From Stomorhina lunata (lineage: Eukaryota > Arthropoda > Insecta > Diptera > Rhiniidae), in the NCBI GenBank assembly GCA_933228675.1, contig OW121741.1:14858985-14922984 (forward strand): DNA of 64,000 bases, read 5' to 3'. The notes under the pieces are model-generated. The model ran no database searches. It saw only the letters and a program-made list of their open reading frames with translations, and was not told the origin of the DNA. This document shows positions 13,335 through 26,273 of this stretch, piece after piece. Each line of letters begins with the position of its first letter. Position 1 is the stretch's first letter. Made by a program: the position numbers and the translations under genes.

Positions 13335-16085
13335 ATTAAAGTCGATTTTCTCGTTAATTATGATAGATACAGCAAAAAAAAATGCAATCCTGTGATCACT
13401 CAGTTTTCATACCAATTATTGATTTATCTTGAAATTTTCATTTTAAAAACTTTAAAGTCGATTTTCTCGTTAATTATGATAGATATAGCAAAAATAACGA
13501 AATCTTGTGATCACTAATTTTTCATGCCAAAAACTGTTTTTTTTTTTCAAATTTTCATTGCAAAAATTTTTAAGTCGTTTCTCTCGTTAAATATGATAGA
13601 TATTGCAAAAATAACGAAATCCTTTGATCACTCATTTTTCATACCAAAAATTGATTTTTTTTTAATTTTCATTTTAAAAACTTTAAAGTCGTTTTTCTCG
13701 TTAATTATGATAGATACAGCAAAAATAACGAAATCTTGTGATCACTCATTTTTCATACCAAAAATTGATTTTTTTTAATTTTCATTTTAAAAACTTTAAA
13801 GTGATCACTCATTTTTCATACCAAAAACTGTTTTTTTTCAAATTTTCATTGCAAAAATTTTAAAGTCGTTTCTCTCGTTAATTATGATAGATATCGCAAA
13901 AATAACGAAATCCTATGATCACTCATTTTTCATACAAAAAATGTATTTTTTTTTTAATTTTCATTTTAAAAACTTTAAAGTCGTTTTTCTCCTTAATTAT
14001 GATAGATACAGCAAAAACAACGAAATTCTGTGATCACTCATTTTTCATGCCAAAAACTGTTTTTTTTTCAAAAATTTTAAAGTCGTTTCTCTCGTTAATT
14101 ATGATAGATACAGCAAAAATAACGAAATCCTTTGATCACTCATTTTTCATACCAAAAATAGATTTTTTTTGAATTTTCATTTTAAAATCTTTAAAGTCGT
14201 TTTTCTCGTTAATTATGATAGATACAGCAAAAATAACGAAATCCTGTGATCCCTCATTTTTCATGCCAAAAACTGTTTTTTTCAAATTTTCATTGCAAAA
14301 ATTTTAAAGTCGTTTCTCTCGTTAATTATGATAGATACAGCAAAAATAACGAAATCCTTTGATCACTCATTTTTCATACCAAAAATAGATTTTTTTTGAA
14401 TTTTCATTTTAAAATCTTTAAAGTCGTTTTTCTCGTTAATTATGATAGATACAGCAAAAATAACGAAATCCTGTGATCCCTCATTTTTCATGCCAAAAAC
14501 TGTTTTTTTCAAATTTTCATTGCAAAAATTTTAAAGTCGTTTCTCTCGTTAATTATGATAGATATCGCAAAAATAACGAAATCCTATGATCACTCATTTT
14601 TCATACAAAAAATTTATTTTTTTTTTAATTTTCATTTTAAAAACTTTAAAGTCGTTTTTCTCCTTAATTATGATAGATACAGCAAAAACAACGAAATTCT
14701 GTGATCACTCATTTTTCATGCCAAAAACTGCTTTTTTTTCAAAAATTTTAAAGTCGTTTCTCTCGTTAATTATGATAGATACAGCAAAAATAACGAAATC
14801 CTTTGATCACTCATTTTTCATACCAAAAATAGATTTTTTTTGAATTGTCATTTTAAAAACTTTAAAGTCATTTTTCTCGTTAATTATGATAGATACAGCA
14901 AAAATAACGAAATCCTGTGATCCATCATTTTTCATGCCAAAAACTGTTTTTTTCAAATTTTCATTGCAAAAATTTTAAAGTCGTTTCTCTCGTTAATTAT
15001 GATAGATACAGCAAAAATAACGAAATCCTTTGATCACTCATTTTTCATACCAAAAATAGATTTTTTTTGAATTTTCATTTTAAAAACTTTAAAGTCGTTT
15101 TTCTCGTTAATTATGATAGATACAGCAAAAATAACGAAATCCTGTGATCCCTCATTTTTCATGCCAAAAACTGTTTTTTTTCAAATTTTCATTGCAAAAA
15201 TTTTAAAGTCGTTTCTCTCGTTAATTATGACAGATATCGCAAAAATAACTAAATCCTATGATCACTCATTTTTCATACCAAAAATTGATTTTTTTTAATT
15301 TTCATTTTAAAAACTTTAAAGTCGTTTACCCCCTTAATTATGATAGATACAGCAAAAACAACGAAATCCTGTGATCACTCATTTTTCATACCAAAAATTG
15401 AATTTTTTAAAATTTTAATTTTAAAAACTTTAAAGTCATTTTTTTCGTTAATTATGATAGATACAGCAAAAATAACGAAATCCTGTGATCACTCATTTTT
15501 CATGCCAAAAACAGTTTTTTTCAAATTTTCATTGCAAAAATTTTAAAGTCGTTTCTCTCGTTAATTATGACAGATATCGCAAAAATAACTAAATCCTATG
15601 ATCACTCATTTTTCATACCAAAAATTGATTGTTTTGAAATTTTTATTTTAAAAACTTTAAAGTCGATTTTATCGTTAATTACGATAAATACAGCAAAAAC
15701 AACGAAATCCTGTGATCACACAATTTCTATACCAAAGATTGATTTTTTTGAATTTTTTTTTAAAAAACTTTAAAGTCGATTTTCTCGTTTTTTTCATACC
15801 AAAAATTGGTTTTTTTGAAATTTTTATATCAAAACTTAAAAGTTGTTTTTTCGTTAATTATGATAGATACAGCCAAAATAGCGAAATCCAGTGATCATTC
15901 GTTTTTCATACAAAAATTTGATTTTTTTTTAATTTTCATTTTAAAACATTTAAAGTCGATTTTCTCGTTAATTATGATAGATACAGCAAAAATAACCAAA
16001 ACCTGTGATCACTCATTTTTCATACCAAAAATATATTTTTTTTTTTGAAATTTTCATTTTAGAAGCTTTAGACTCATTTTTCTCA
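13335..16085. repeat. Satellite array of about 112-bp units in dimeric arrangement
   Basis: About 23 units of about 112 bp, each with TCGTTAATTATGATAGATA, GCAAAAATAACGAAATCC, TGTGATCACTCATTTTTCAT and a T-rich tract. Two unit types tend to alternate: one with ATACCAAAAATTGATTTT and CATTTTAAAAACTTT, the other with ATGCCAAAAACTGTTTTT and CATTGCAAAAATTTT. That makes a dimer of about 224 bp. A longer period of about 671 bp is also visible: the stretch at 13915-14172 recurs nearly unchanged at 14586-14843. Edge units are more divergent. Open frames in it come from the repeat. Confidence 0.9.
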
Positions 16086-16915
16086 TACTTTTGACTGTAA
16101 TACCCTTAATTTGTAAAGGTTTCTGTATGTGGCAGTTTTAGCTTAAGTCAATTGCAATTACTTTTCATCTTTGACACCAAAAACACAACCAGGTAATAGT
16201 TCATTAGGCAAAAAGCCAACCCCTCTGTTGAAATTTACGCTGCCAATAATTGTTTTTGCCAAACTTCAATGAATTGAAGTTAAGGGACATTTTTCAAAAG
16301 AAAGTTTAAGCTTTTTGCTTAATTGACTTTTGGCGAGATTTCATAGCATTATGCCAAATGTCAATTAGGTAATTTGAGTTAATTTACAAACATAAAGCAA
16401 TAAGTCAAAAGATTCTGTAAAGGATATATAGAAGCATTTTGCATTAAGAAATATTATCATATTACATACCATAATTGAACCAAATAAGCAAAAAGCAAAT
16501 TTAATATATTCATCAATGCACCACGAAGTTTTTATATAGGATTGTCGATATAGCTTTAATATTGGAAACTGGAAAAAATATAAACTGGAGCAAAGCCTTA
16601 ACAAATATAGCAAAAGCTTTACAATTTTTTTTCTCTACCAAATCCTTAAGGCAAACAATATAAATCCAAACATAACTATTTATAAACATTTTTAAGATAT
16701 TCAAGATACATTTTTGTAACATAACAATATGTTGTTTAATATCTGTTTAAATACTTAAACTTAATCCTTTGTTAAGTCAACCAATATGACAATGGTATAA
16801 CATAGATATCACACACATATACAGCCACATTTCAATACAATTCTATCCAAAAGGCACAAACTCCAGGCCTCCTAGTTTGAAGCCTTTAAGTTGGTCATTG
16901 TGGCGGAGTAAAATT
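16086..16915. other. Intergenic AT-rich DNA
   Basis: No credible gene is seen. Short open frames on the minus strand near 16365-16722 have no recognisable motif, composition bias or splice context. Confidence 0.45.
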
Positions 16916-18965
16916 TTTGAGAGGACTATAGTCGTTCGGACTACATATAGTCATCTAGCCTATAGTCGTCTGGACTATAGTCATCTGGACTAAAGTCATC
17001 GGGACTATAGTTGTCTGGACTATATTCGTCTCGACTAGAGACGCCTGGCCTATAGTCGTGTGGACTATAGTCGTGTGGATTATAGTCGTGTGGACTATAG
17101 TCGTGTGGACTATAGTCGTGTGGACTATAGTCGTGTGGACTATAGTCGTGTGGACTATAGTCGTGTGGACTATAGTCGTGTGGACTATAGTCGTGTGGAC
17201 TATAGTCGTGTCGACTATAGTCGTGTGGACTATAGTCGTCTGGACTATAGTCGTCTAGACTATAATCGTCTGGACAATAGTCGTTTGGACTATAGTCGTC
17301 TGGACTATAGCATTCTGGACTATAGTCGTCTGGCCTGTCGTAGTCTGGATTACAGTCGTCTGGACTATAGTCGTATGGATTATAGTCGTCTGGGCGAAAA
17401 TCGTCTGGGCTATAGCCGTCATGACTATAGCCGTCTTGCCTGTAGTCATCTAGACTATAATCTTCTAGACTACAGACGTCTAGATTATAGTCTTCTAGAC
17501 TATTGTCTTCTAGACTATAGTCTTCTAGACTATAGTCTTCTAGAGTATAGTCTTCTAGACTATAGTCTTCTAGACTATAGTCTTCAAGACTATAGTCTTC
17601 TTGACTATAGTCTTCAAGACCTTAGTCTAAAGACTATAGTCTAGAAGACTAAAGTCTTGAAGACTATAGTCTAGTAGACTATAGTGTTCTAGACTATAGT
17701 CTTCTAGATTATAGTCTTCTAGACTAAAGTCTTCTAAACTATAGTCTTCTGGACTTTAGACTTCCAGACTACATTCTTCCAGACTATAGTCTTGTAGACT
17801 ATAGTCGTCTGGACTATAGTCGTCTGGACTATAGTCGTCTGGACTATAGTCGTCTGGACTATAGTCGTCTGGACTATAGTCTTCTGGACTATAGTCGTCT
17901 GGAATATAGTCGTCTGGGCTATGGTTGTTTGGACTATAGTCATCTGGACTATAGTCGTCTTGGCTATAGAAGTCGGGACTATAGTCGTCTAGATTTTAGT
18001 CATTTAGCCTGTAGTCGTCTGGACTAGAGTCGTCTGGACTATAGTTGTCTGGACTATAGTTGTCTGGACTATAGTCGTCTTCACTTTAGTCATCTGGACT
18101 ATAGTCGTCTGGACTATAGTCGTATGGACTATAGTCGTCTGGAATATAGTCGTCTGGGCTATGGTTGTTTGGACTATAGTCATCTGGACTATAGTCGTCT
18201 TGGCTATAGAAGTCGGGACTATAGTCGTCTGGACTATAGTCATCTGGACTATAGTCATCTGGACTATAGTCGTCTGGATTATATTCGTCTGGACTATAGT
18301 CGTCTGGATTATAGTCGTTTGGACTATAGTCGTATGGACTATAGTCGTCTGGAATATAGTCGTCTGGGCTATGGTTGTTTGGACTATAGTCATCTGGACT
18401 ATAGTCATCTTGGCTATAGAAGTCGGGACTATAGTCGTCTAGATTTTAGTCATTTAGCCTATAGTCGTCTGGACTATAGTCGTCTTCACTTTAGTCGTTT
18501 GGACTATAGTCGTCTGGACTTTAGTCGTCTGGATCATAGTCGTCTGGATTATAGTCGTCTGGACTATAGTCATCTGGACTATAGTCATCTGGACTATAGT
18601 CGTCTGGATTATATTCGTCTGGACTATAGTCGTCTGGATTATAGTCGTTTGGACTATAGTCGTATGGACTATAGTCGTCTGGACTATAGTCGTCTGGGCT
18701 ATGGTTGTTTGGACTATAGTCGTCTGGACTATAGTCGTCTGGAATATAGTCGTCTGGGCTATGGTTGTTTGGACTATAGTCGTCTGGACTATAGTCGTCT
18801 TGGCTATAGAAGTCGAGACTATAGTCGTCTAGATTTTAGTCATTTAGCCTGTAGTCGTCTGGACTAGAGTCGTCTGGACTATAATTGTCTTTACTATAGT
18901 CGTCTTCACTTTAGTCGTTTGGACTATAGTCGTCTGGACTTTAGTCGTCTGGATCATAGTCATAT
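16916..18965. repeat. 15-bp palindromic minisatellite with higher-order structure
   Basis: The unit is GACTATAGTC (a perfect 10-bp palindrome) followed by a 5-bp spacer. The spacer defines blocks: GTGTG at 17045-17235, GTCTG at 17236-17440, and TTCTA, making TCTAGA, at about 17445-17720. From 17760 on the spacer is mainly GTCTG, with a higher-order pattern in which variants such as GGGCTATGGTTGTTT and TTGGCTATAGAAGTC recur in the same order (near 17905, 18150, 18365, 18690 and 18755). Because 15 is a multiple of three, long open frames (D-Y-S-R-L repeats, or T-I-V-Q-T on the other strand) arise automatically. Confidence 0.95.
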
Positions 18966-20040
18966 AGGCCCTTAATGGGTTACTTTTCCTCTGGATTTGT
19001 TTACTAAGTTATAATATACTTATGTATGTATTTAATTGTGTGTTAGTGTGTTTAAATGTATTACCAAGAGTAAAAGTAAATTGTCTTATTAAGTAGAAAA
19101 AGATTGAAATTGAGAGATAAAAGCTTAAAGGATAACACAATATCTAGCACATTTAGGTTGATACAAAATTTAATGACAATTTTTAAGAAATAATGGATGT
19201 GAAAGGATCAGTGGTAACATTTATATGAAAAAAATAATGGGGCATAAGTATTCAATAAATTGTTTACTTAAAAGCAATTGTAATGAAGCACAGAAAAAAA
19301 TTAGGGGTGAGAAATATTGTAGTTTCCTAGAATTACATAGTGCTCATTTTTGCTTAATCTAAATCATGTCTTAAAGTAAAATCAATATACATAGACACAC
19401 AAATATCCTTGAGTCCTTAACTTAATTATATATCAAACTAATTCATCATAATTCCTCTTAATAAGCTTTGTCTGCACTTCTGTTCCACGAATCACCTTCA
19501 AACTCATTATCATTAAAATAAAGTTTAATTTCACCTGACCCTGGCTAATGCTCCTAATAGCTGACTCCTATTAAAAATATCCTTTAGTATCCTTCAGTTA
19601 GCCCTTATGTGCGTGCGAGCTCTTCATTTCTGCATAACTACAGTCTCAAGAGTGCAGTAATAATTAAAAGCATTAAAATGTCTACATTTTTAATATTATT
19701 TTCTATGTGTTGCACTTGGATCCAACCGAAAGTAGAAGAACTCTTAGACCCATATACTTTTTGCCATTTGCCAAAGCCAAAATAGAAAATGAAAAGAAAA
19801 AATGTTTGAACATAATGAAAATTTAACAGTTGTCTGCATTTAATATTAAAAAGCTTATCAAATGAATTATTCTCAAGTATAATTTTTAGCACGAGATTTT
19901 TGTATCTAAGCAGCCAAAACGAGACTTTTAATCTAAAGTATTTAAGAGAGATTTGTTTAAAATATTTTATATTCAAAACCATGGAGATTTTATATTGCAC
20001 AAAGTATACAGAAGGAAAGGTATAATTTAAAATAAGAAAA
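18966..20040. other. Intergenic DNA, no gene seen
   Basis: AT-rich sequence between two arrays. A minus-strand open frame at about 19638-20000 has no recognisable domain and looks like chance. Confidence 0.45.
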
Positions 20041-21875
20041 AAGTCGCTGTGATAAATTCTCTATAAAAAAACAGTCTCAGTGATAACTTTTCTAGAGAAA
20101 AGTTTTCACTCGGACAACTTTTCTAGAAAAAAGTAATCACTGTGATAACTATTCTATATAAAAGTTATCACAGTGATAACTTTTTTATAGAAAAGTTGTC
20201 CGAGTGATACCTTTTCTATAGAAAAGTTGTCAATGTGATAACATTTCTATAGAAACGTGATAACTTTTCTATAGAAATGTGATAACTTTTCTAAAGAAAT
20301 GTGATAACTTTTCTATAGAAATGTGATAACTTTTCTATAGAAATGTGATAACTTTTCTATAGAAATGTGATAACTTTTCTATAGAAATGTGATAACTTTT
20401 CTATAGAAATGTGATAACATTTCTATAGAAATGTGATAACTTTTCTATAGAAATGTAATAATTTTTCTATAGAAATGTGATAATTTTTCTATAGAAATGT
20501 GATAATTTTTCTATAGAAAAGTTGTCAATGTGATAACTTTCCTATAGAAAAGTTGTCACAGTGATAACTTTTCTATACAAAAGTTGTTACTGTGATAACT
20601 TTTCTAAAGAAAAGTTGTCACTGTGATAACTCTTCTGTAAAAAATTTGTCACTGTGTTAACTTTTCCATAGAAAAGTTGTCATTGTGATAAGTTTTGTAT
20701 AAAAAAGGTGTCAGTGTGATAACTATTCTATAGAAAAGTTGCTGCTATGATAACTTTGCTATAGAAAAGTTGTCACTGTGGTAACTTCTCTATGAAAAAA
20801 TTGTCACTGTGATAAATTTTGTATAGAAAAGTAGTCACTGTGATAACTTTTCTATAGAAAAGTTGTCACTATAATAACTTTTCTATAGAAAAGATGTCAC
20901 TGTGATAACCTTTCTTAGTAGTCACTGTGATAACTTTTATAAAGAAAAGTTGTTACTCTGATAACTTTTTTTAAGAAAAATTATCGGTGTGATAAGTGTT
21001 TTATAGAAAATTTCTCATTGTGATAACTTTTCAATAGAAAAGTGTGATAACTTTTCTCAAGAAAAGTTGTAGATGTTAGAACTTTTTATAGAAAAGTTGT
21101 AACTGTGATAACTTCTCTAAACAAAAGTTGTCACTGTGATAACTTTGTCGGTGTGATAACTTTTCTATTGAAAAAATTCCGGTGTAATAAATTTTCTATA
21201 GAAAAGTTGTCGGTGTGATAGCTTTTTTATAGAAAAGTTGTCACTGTGATAACTTTTCTATAGAAAAGTTGTCACTGTGACAACTTTTCTATAGAAAAGT
21301 TGTCACTGTGATAATCTTTCTATAGAAAAGTTGCAACTGTGATAACTTTTCTATAGAAAAGTTGTCACTGTGATAACTTTTCTATAGAAAAGTTGTCACT
21401 GTGATAACTTTTCCATAGAAAAGTTGTCAAAGTGATAACTTTTCTATAGAAAAGTTGTCAAAGTGATAACTTTTCTGTAGAAAAGTTGTCAAATGATAAC
21501 TTTTCTGTAGAAAAGTTGTCAAATGATAACTTTTCTATAGAAAAGTTGTCAAATGATAACTTTTCTATAGAAAAGTTGTCAAATGATAACTTTTCTATAG
21601 AAAAGTTGTCAAATGATAACTTTTCTATAGAAAAGTTGTCACTGTGATAACTTTTCTATAGAAAAGTTGTCACTGTGATAACTTTTCTATGGAAAAGTTG
21701 TCACTGTGATAACTTTTCTATGGAGAAGTTGTCACTGTGATAACTTTGCTATAGAAAAGTTGCTACTGTGATAACTTTTATATAGAAAAGTTGTCACTGT
21801 GATAACTTTTCTATGGAAAAGTTGTCACTGTGATAACTTCTATAGCAAAGTTGTCACTTTGATAACTTTTCTCAT
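20041..21875. repeat. 31-bp palindromic minisatellite
   Basis: About 59 units built from the perfect 20-bp palindrome AACTTTTCTATAGAAAAGTT plus GTCACTGTGAT, which is itself nearly self-complementary with its surroundings. Variant blocks are homogeneous. About 20255-20510 has a shortened 22-bp unit with GAAATGTGATAAC. About 21480-21620 has a 30-bp unit with GTTGTCAAATGATAAC. The rest has the CACTGTG linker. Palindromic units of this kind can form cruciforms or hairpins. Confidence 0.93.
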
Positions 21876-23465
21876 GCAAAAAAAAGACTGGTTTCAAGCC
21901 AAATTATACTTATGTTATACTTACACTAAATTTGTGTTAAAAGGCTATAAAAATAAAATTATTTAAACAAATATAAAATATGGACTAAAATGTAGAAGTA
22001 AATGAAAAAATTAACATGTGAATCTATTAAATAATAGAAGTTTTTAGTTTCCGGTATAAGGATATACCGAATATTAAAAACAAGAAAACTTTCATTATTT
22101 TACAAACAATTTTCCAATCAATTTATTTTAAATACCCCAAAAACAAAATAAATTTTTAATCGATTTTCCGTTTTACGCAAAACTTCTTTGCTAATGTTTA
22201 AAGTTTTGAAATTAGAAAAAAGTAATAGAAGTAATTAAGGATATAAATATTGAACTTGAGGGCAAAAATACTTATGCAATTATGTAAGACAAAAATTGCA
22301 ACTGCAAACATTGAAATTTTAAAGGGATTTAAAAAATATATAAAAAAGTCCACTTACCGACAACTTTTCTATATAGAAAAAGTCCTATTTTACCGACAAC
22401 TTTTCGATATAGAAAAGTTCTCTTACCCTTTTCTATATAGAAAAAGTTTCATACCGACAACTATTACTAAAGTATTCCAGTATATCCTATATTTATTCCT
22501 CTGTTATTATAAATATGAAGTTATTTTCATATTGGCTTAAGTTTTCTAATATTGCGGTTACAAGATGTTATGAATATTTCCACAACTTAAGCAAACGAAA
22601 TAAACATCAATACAAATGTTTTAAGAAAACACTTATACATTCATACTAATACAACGGCAGTCTCACAGATACATTTGAATGCAGGATGTAGAGATATAGA
22701 CAGTCATACTCTAAACCAAAATAAAGTGGCAAAGACAAAAAAAATCAATATATGAAAACTTCTGCAAATTTCTGATGGTATTGTAATTTCTTTCTTCGCA
22801 GATTGAAGTTACAATAACTTATAGAGATTTGCTAAATAAACCGGCAACCAAGATTCTGTAAACTAAGGAAAAATCTTTACTTATCGTAACTTATTTCAAA
22901 CTTGTATTCAAATTCTGATTCCGTTTTCTAATGCGTAAGAAAAACACTAGTAAAATATTTTCTATCTAGTGGCTGTAGTTTGTTATTTTTTGCTAAACAA
23001 ATTTACATATGAATTTATCTGAGTTGCAAATATCTATAGCTAATCTACGAGTCAACTTTATCAATAAAGTTTATATACACAGTAGTTGAGTTTTTTTTTA
23101 TGAAACCACTCATCAAAGATTAGGAAAATTTAATAAATATTGAGTCAACTATACAATATTATTTTGGAAATAATTTTCCAAATAACTACATATGTATGTA
23201 TATTTATTGAATTTTTGATAAAAATTTTAAACAACCATCAGCTGTATTGTTATCGCATAGTGTCTCTGACTAAAACTAAAATAATTCTTAATATATTTCA
23301 CAATATTTGCTTACTAACAAAAAAAGTATGTCTCCGTTGTGGTGGCTAAAGATAAGAAATTAACAACAGCTGCTAAAATGAAAACAAGTAAGAAAGTATG
23401 CGGTCAAACCTCATGATATGAAACCCTACACCACTTAGGTCGACCGATAGTCAACAAATTACGAA
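21876..23465. other. Intergenic DNA with a small satellite relic
   Basis: Mostly AT-rich and non-coding. At 22350-22460 three copies of a related motif appear (CGACAACTTTTCTATATAG, then CGACAACTTTTCGATATAG, then CCTTTTCTATATAGAAAAAG). They share the core of the 20-kb array but lie outside it. No gene is recognised. Confidence 0.5.
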
Positions 23466-24440
<975 letters not shown>

Positions 24441-24689
24441 AACTTAAAGGCTATTAAGTTATAATACCATGTCATGTCAGACCAATGTTTCTATGAGTTA
24501 CAAATATAATCCCACCTACCGTTGCTGGTGTAGGGTACAAATATAATGAACATTTTTGCTAACCTAATACATTTTATTTCAGAAGAAGCTATTTTAGTTA
24601 ATGATAAGTTAGTCCGAAGAACACAACATTTATTTAATTGTTTTTGATTCCAATATTATCCAAAAAGTTACAAGAATTTTAAAAGCAAA

Positions 24690-26235
24690 ATGTGTGGCAC
24701 AAAAGGGAATTTTAAATTGCACAAATACATCTTAATAGCTCTTGATATAGTACTTTTGGTAAGTTTCTATTCGGATCACTTTATGTTCCAAAGTTAAAGC
24801 CAGGGGTATTTGAGAACATATTAGTTCTCAAATACCCTGGCTCTATCTTGTTATGGCAAATCACCAAGAACTTCCCTTGACTGATACCATTAAAATGGTT
24901 ACCTTCGTTAATATAAAAGTACTCTAATTAAGGCTCATTACAAGTCATTGGATGAGTTCTACAGCATTTTTGGAGACACTCGCTTAACTACAAGACTGAA
25001 GATATTTAAAAAATATCCAGTAAAGAACAACTAGCTACTAACATTCCTGGCACTTACTACAAAGAGTCCGCAGTGGATAATATTACAACAGATTGTCTTT
25101 TTCAAAAGTTTCATATTAGGTGGCCGTTCGAATACGTACAAGCTCTCTTAAAAAAACGCTTCAAGTCTTATGTTCTAGGCAAAAAGCAAGACCCAAATAA
25201 CGGTCGTTATTGTGGTCACAGTAACTAATTAGTCTCAGGAAAAGTTGTTAGTTTTCAAGCTCTTCACAGGACTGGTCCAATTAGGGGGTTAAGGTTAGTT
25301 ATCAATATAAAAGTGCTCTGTAGAAGTGAGATAAAATCAAGGGATAGTTTCTATTGTACTTAATAGGGATCTCACACTGGGCTCTTATTTAATTGGGGAT
25401 TCTTCTTCTTCTGTTATCCTTGACTCCCAGTGGGTCTCAGTGGGGATTAGGGAGATCTGATTTTAGCCATTTTTAAAGCTTTTTAAGGCGATCCGAATGA
25501 ATTATTGAAGTGAGCCTGTAGCATGTTTTTTTCTAGCAATCTGTAACGTGGTTTTGTCGTCGGGCTGAGGTAGCTTAGTCTCGTCCAAAATTTACTTACC
25601 ACGAACCTGGAGTAATGAAAACACAAGTCATTTACCCTTTCCGGGGGTTGAAATGGGGATTCTTTATTGATTAAGTCGGGTCAGTGGCTAATGTATTTTC
25701 GATATCAATCGGATGAAGGTGAATAGGTAGCAATGCTGCAGGTTTCAAATATCAACAAAACAGTCAGCCGATGCCGCAGTGCCAAAACATTCAACCGAAG
25801 TCGATGTGCCAAAACAGTCAACCGAAGCCGCTGCGCTAGATGATTCTTGAATTGTATTCAAGATTCTATGACCAATTCTATCTCGTTTGAACCTCTTCTT
25901 CCTCATCTGAAGGGTGTCCCAACTAGAACGCAATTTTTAAATTTTAAATAAAACACAGATATTTAAGCAAAAAATCGTTAAACTTTATTATTTCGTAAAG
26001 TAGACAGTATGAGGTTATGTTTGGAATAAAATACCGTGCAAAAGGCCACCGCGACTTTGCTGGCACACACGCGATCTTTAAATGACATTTTCCATGACTT
26101 TTTTGCATAAAATCATCTTCAGTGACAATGCACATTTCCATCTTGATGGTTTCGTCAATAGGCAGAATTGCCGCATTTGGGGTGAGGAAAATCCTCGAGT
26201 GATTCACGGGAAGCAAATGCATCCTCAACGTTTAA

Positions 26236-26273
<38 letters not shown>

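Noticed and set aside
13323..16048. Recurrent frames reading I-D-T-A-K-I-T-K-S-C-D-H
   Set aside because: Frame is lost at unit boundaries; the array is satellite DNA with indels that are not multiples of three.
17058..18867. Open frames of D-Y-S-R-L or T-I-V-Q-T repeats that look like a repetitive protein
   Set aside because: A 15-bp unit gives a frame-preserving repeat on both strands; variants include stops between blocks and nothing marks a gene.
19638..20000. Minus-strand frame of 120 codons
   Set aside because: No recognisable motif, AT-driven composition and no splice or promoter context; consistent with chance.
20041..21875. CRISPR-like look of regularly spaced palindromic repeats
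   Set aside because: Linkers are as repetitive as the palindromes, with no unique spacers; this is a eukaryotic minisatellite.
24799..24841. microRNA precursor
   Set aside because: The stem is only 18 bp with a 6-nt loop, too short for Drosha/Dicer processing.
25745..25933. Minus-strand frame with repeated D-C-F-G motif
   Set aside because: Driven by a short internal repeat; lies in a transposon-filled intron and runs into the mariner end; no partner domain.
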